From: an uncultured Clostridium sp.
GTDB taxonomy: Bacteria > Bacillota > Clostridia > TANB77 > CAG-508
DNA: 7,508 nt
Direction: 5' to 3'
Assembly (NCBI GenBank): GCA_946496115.1
Contig: CAMMFK010000062.1
Span: forward strand, 1 to 7,508
Shown here: piece by piece, positions 7,121 to 7,508 of the stretch
Layout: the number at the start of each line of letters is the position of its first letter
How positions within the stretch are numbered: position 1 is the stretch's first letter
The notes under the pieces: generated by a model
The model's database searches: none
Seen by the model: only the letters and a program-made list of their open reading frames with translations
What the model was told of the DNA's origin: nothing
Program-made: the position numbers and the translations under genes

Positions 7121-7146
7121 ATTTTGTGGTTCTTATTTCACAAAAT
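7121..7146 (-). promoter_or_regulatory. Hairpin in the 5' leader of the SH3b gene
   Basis: ATTTTGTG at 7121-7128 is a perfect inverted repeat of CACAAAAT at 7139-7146, with a 10-base loop. A flanking AAAA/TTTT pair could lengthen it after a small internal loop. It would form in the mRNA leader about 25 bases before the AGGAGG. It could be a stabilising stem or a protein site. No known riboswitch class is recognised. Confidence 0.35.
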
Positions 7147-7151
7147 CGATT

Positions 7152-7203
7152 TTATTTATATCATATTAATTATCTCTAAAACATAAATTATTTATATCGT
7201 ATT
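7152..7203. repeat. 16-bp direct repeat in the SH3b leader
   Basis: TTATTTATATCATATT (7152-7167) recurs as TTATTTATATCGTATT (7188-7203), 15 of 16 identical, offset by 36 bp. On the minus strand each copy contains GATATAAAT, a -10-like sequence, so the copies could be secondary promoters, a repeated binding site or a local duplication. Confidence 0.5.
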
Positions 7204-7225
7204 CCTTTTAAAAATCTTCATAATT

Positions 7226-7254
7226 ATCTTATAACTTATGCCCCTCAAAGTCAA
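7226..7254 (-). promoter_or_regulatory. Sigma-A promoter for the SH3b-comEC unit
   Basis: On the minus strand TTGACT (7254-7249) and TAAGAT (7231-7226) are separated by exactly 17 bases, a near-consensus vegetative promoter. Transcription would start near 7219, giving a leader of about 135 nt before the SH3b ATG. No other pair upstream of the gene is as good. Confidence 0.6.
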
Positions 7255-7259
7255 GATAT

Positions 7260-7276
7260 TTGTAACAATTTTGTAA
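7260..7276 (-). promoter_or_regulatory. Tandem TTACAA boxes upstream of the -35
   Basis: On the minus strand TTACAA starts at 7276 and again at 7265, 11 bp apart, and the -35 TTGACT starts at 7254, another 11 bp on. Two half-sites one helical turn apart and in phase with the -35 are the layout used by OmpR/PhoB-type response regulators. The half-sites do not match the Bacillus PhoP consensus exactly, so the regulator is unknown. Confidence 0.35.
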
Positions 7277-7306
7277 TATTTGTTTATGTACTTTTGATAA
7301 ATTTTG

Positions 7307-7315
7307 TGATATACT
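7307..7315 (+). promoter_or_regulatory. Possible extended -10 promoter, divergent from the SH3b promoter
   Basis: TGATATACT fits the TGnTATAAT extended -10 pattern. The -35 at 17-base spacing (7287-7292, TGTACT) is poor. Its only support is the intrinsic terminator ~60 bases downstream on the same strand. Confidence 0.3.
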
Positions 7316-7321
7316 TTTAAT

Positions 7322-7419
7322 ATGTTAAATTCATTTTACATATTGAGTAATTTAAATTAATTATGGGAGTTTTTAAGACTGATAGATTTTATAGATTAAT
7401 ACTATCAGTCTTAATTTTT
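7322..7419 (+). ncRNA. Candidate small RNA ending in an intrinsic terminator
   Basis: If the extended -10 at 7307-7315 is used, an RNA of about 90-98 nt would run to the T-run at 7415-7419. The only ATG-led frame (7322, 12 codons) has no Shine-Dalgarno, so it is probably not coding. The family is not recognised. The terminator is the strong part of the evidence and the promoter the weak part. Confidence 0.3.
7373..7419 (+). terminator. Intrinsic terminator on the plus strand
   Basis: TTAAGACTGATAG (7373-7385) and CTATCAGTCTTAA (7402-7414) form a perfect 13-bp stem with a 16-base loop, followed directly by TTTTT at 7415-7419. On the minus strand the stem is followed by AAAAACTCCC, so it would not terminate that direction. 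No plus-strand gene precedes it in the ~1,100 bases of minus-strand coding and regulatory sequence to its left, which is why a short transcript is proposed. Confidence 0.6.
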
Positions 7420-7443
7420 ATGCTTCTTTAAGGCTATTCTCGT

Positions 7444-7508
7444 TTAATAAAAATCATATATACTCATATATATTATTCCATTATCATCTTGCCATTTAAT
7501 AAAATGAT
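7444..7508 (-). CDS. Possible 3' end of a minus-strand gene, cut by the window edge
   Basis: From the right edge one minus frame stays open for 20 codons to a TAA at 7446-7444, reading HFIKWQDDNGIIYMSIYDFY. The mix of charged and aromatic residues looks protein-like, and the other two minus frames close sooner. The stretch is too short to assign a family and could be chance. Confidence 0.25.
   Translation of the reverse strand, partial: HFIKWQDDNGIIYMSIYDFY

Overview
The window is AT-rich DNA from what looks like an uncultured low-GC Firmicute, probably of the class Clostridia. The signs are A/T-rich codon use, strong AGGAGG-type ribosome binding sites, a ClpE-type unfoldase, a BofC-domain protein and Asn/Glu-rich low-complexity inserts. 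The exception is the first ~49 bases. These are GC-rich and read on the minus strand as a fragment of a GyrB/ParE protein around its QTK loop, so the left end is most likely a chimeric assembly join.

Left to right: (1) a ClpE-like AAA+ unfoldase on the + strand (50-2203), whose true N-terminus is probably lost at the join. (2) A 69-bp intergenic block of four related arms that can form three mutually exclusive hairpins. (3) pgsA, phosphatidylglycerophosphate synthase, on the + strand (2292-2882). (4) A convergent intergenic region holding a ~142-152 bp MITE-like element with 14-bp perfect terminal inverted repeats and a GC-rich core. (5) Three minus-strand genes, in transcription order from the right: a secreted three-domain SH3b protein (7084-6146), comEC 30 bp downstream (6115-3797), and, after a 115-bp gap, a membrane-anchored BofC-C-terminal-domain protein (3681-3079). 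(6) A 360-bp regulatory region at the right with a good sigma-A promoter for the SH3b-comEC unit, two TTACAA boxes in helical phase with its -35, and a possible divergent ~90-nt plus-strand transcript ending in a clear intrinsic terminator. The last ~65 bases may hold the 3' end of another minus-strand gene.

Functionally these are housekeeping and envelope genes: proteolysis with ClpP, anionic phospholipid synthesis, DNA uptake, and cell-wall or extracellular binding. I see no phage, CRISPR, toxin-antitoxin or defence system. The unusual content lies in the non-coding elements and the chimeric left end, not in a new multigene system.
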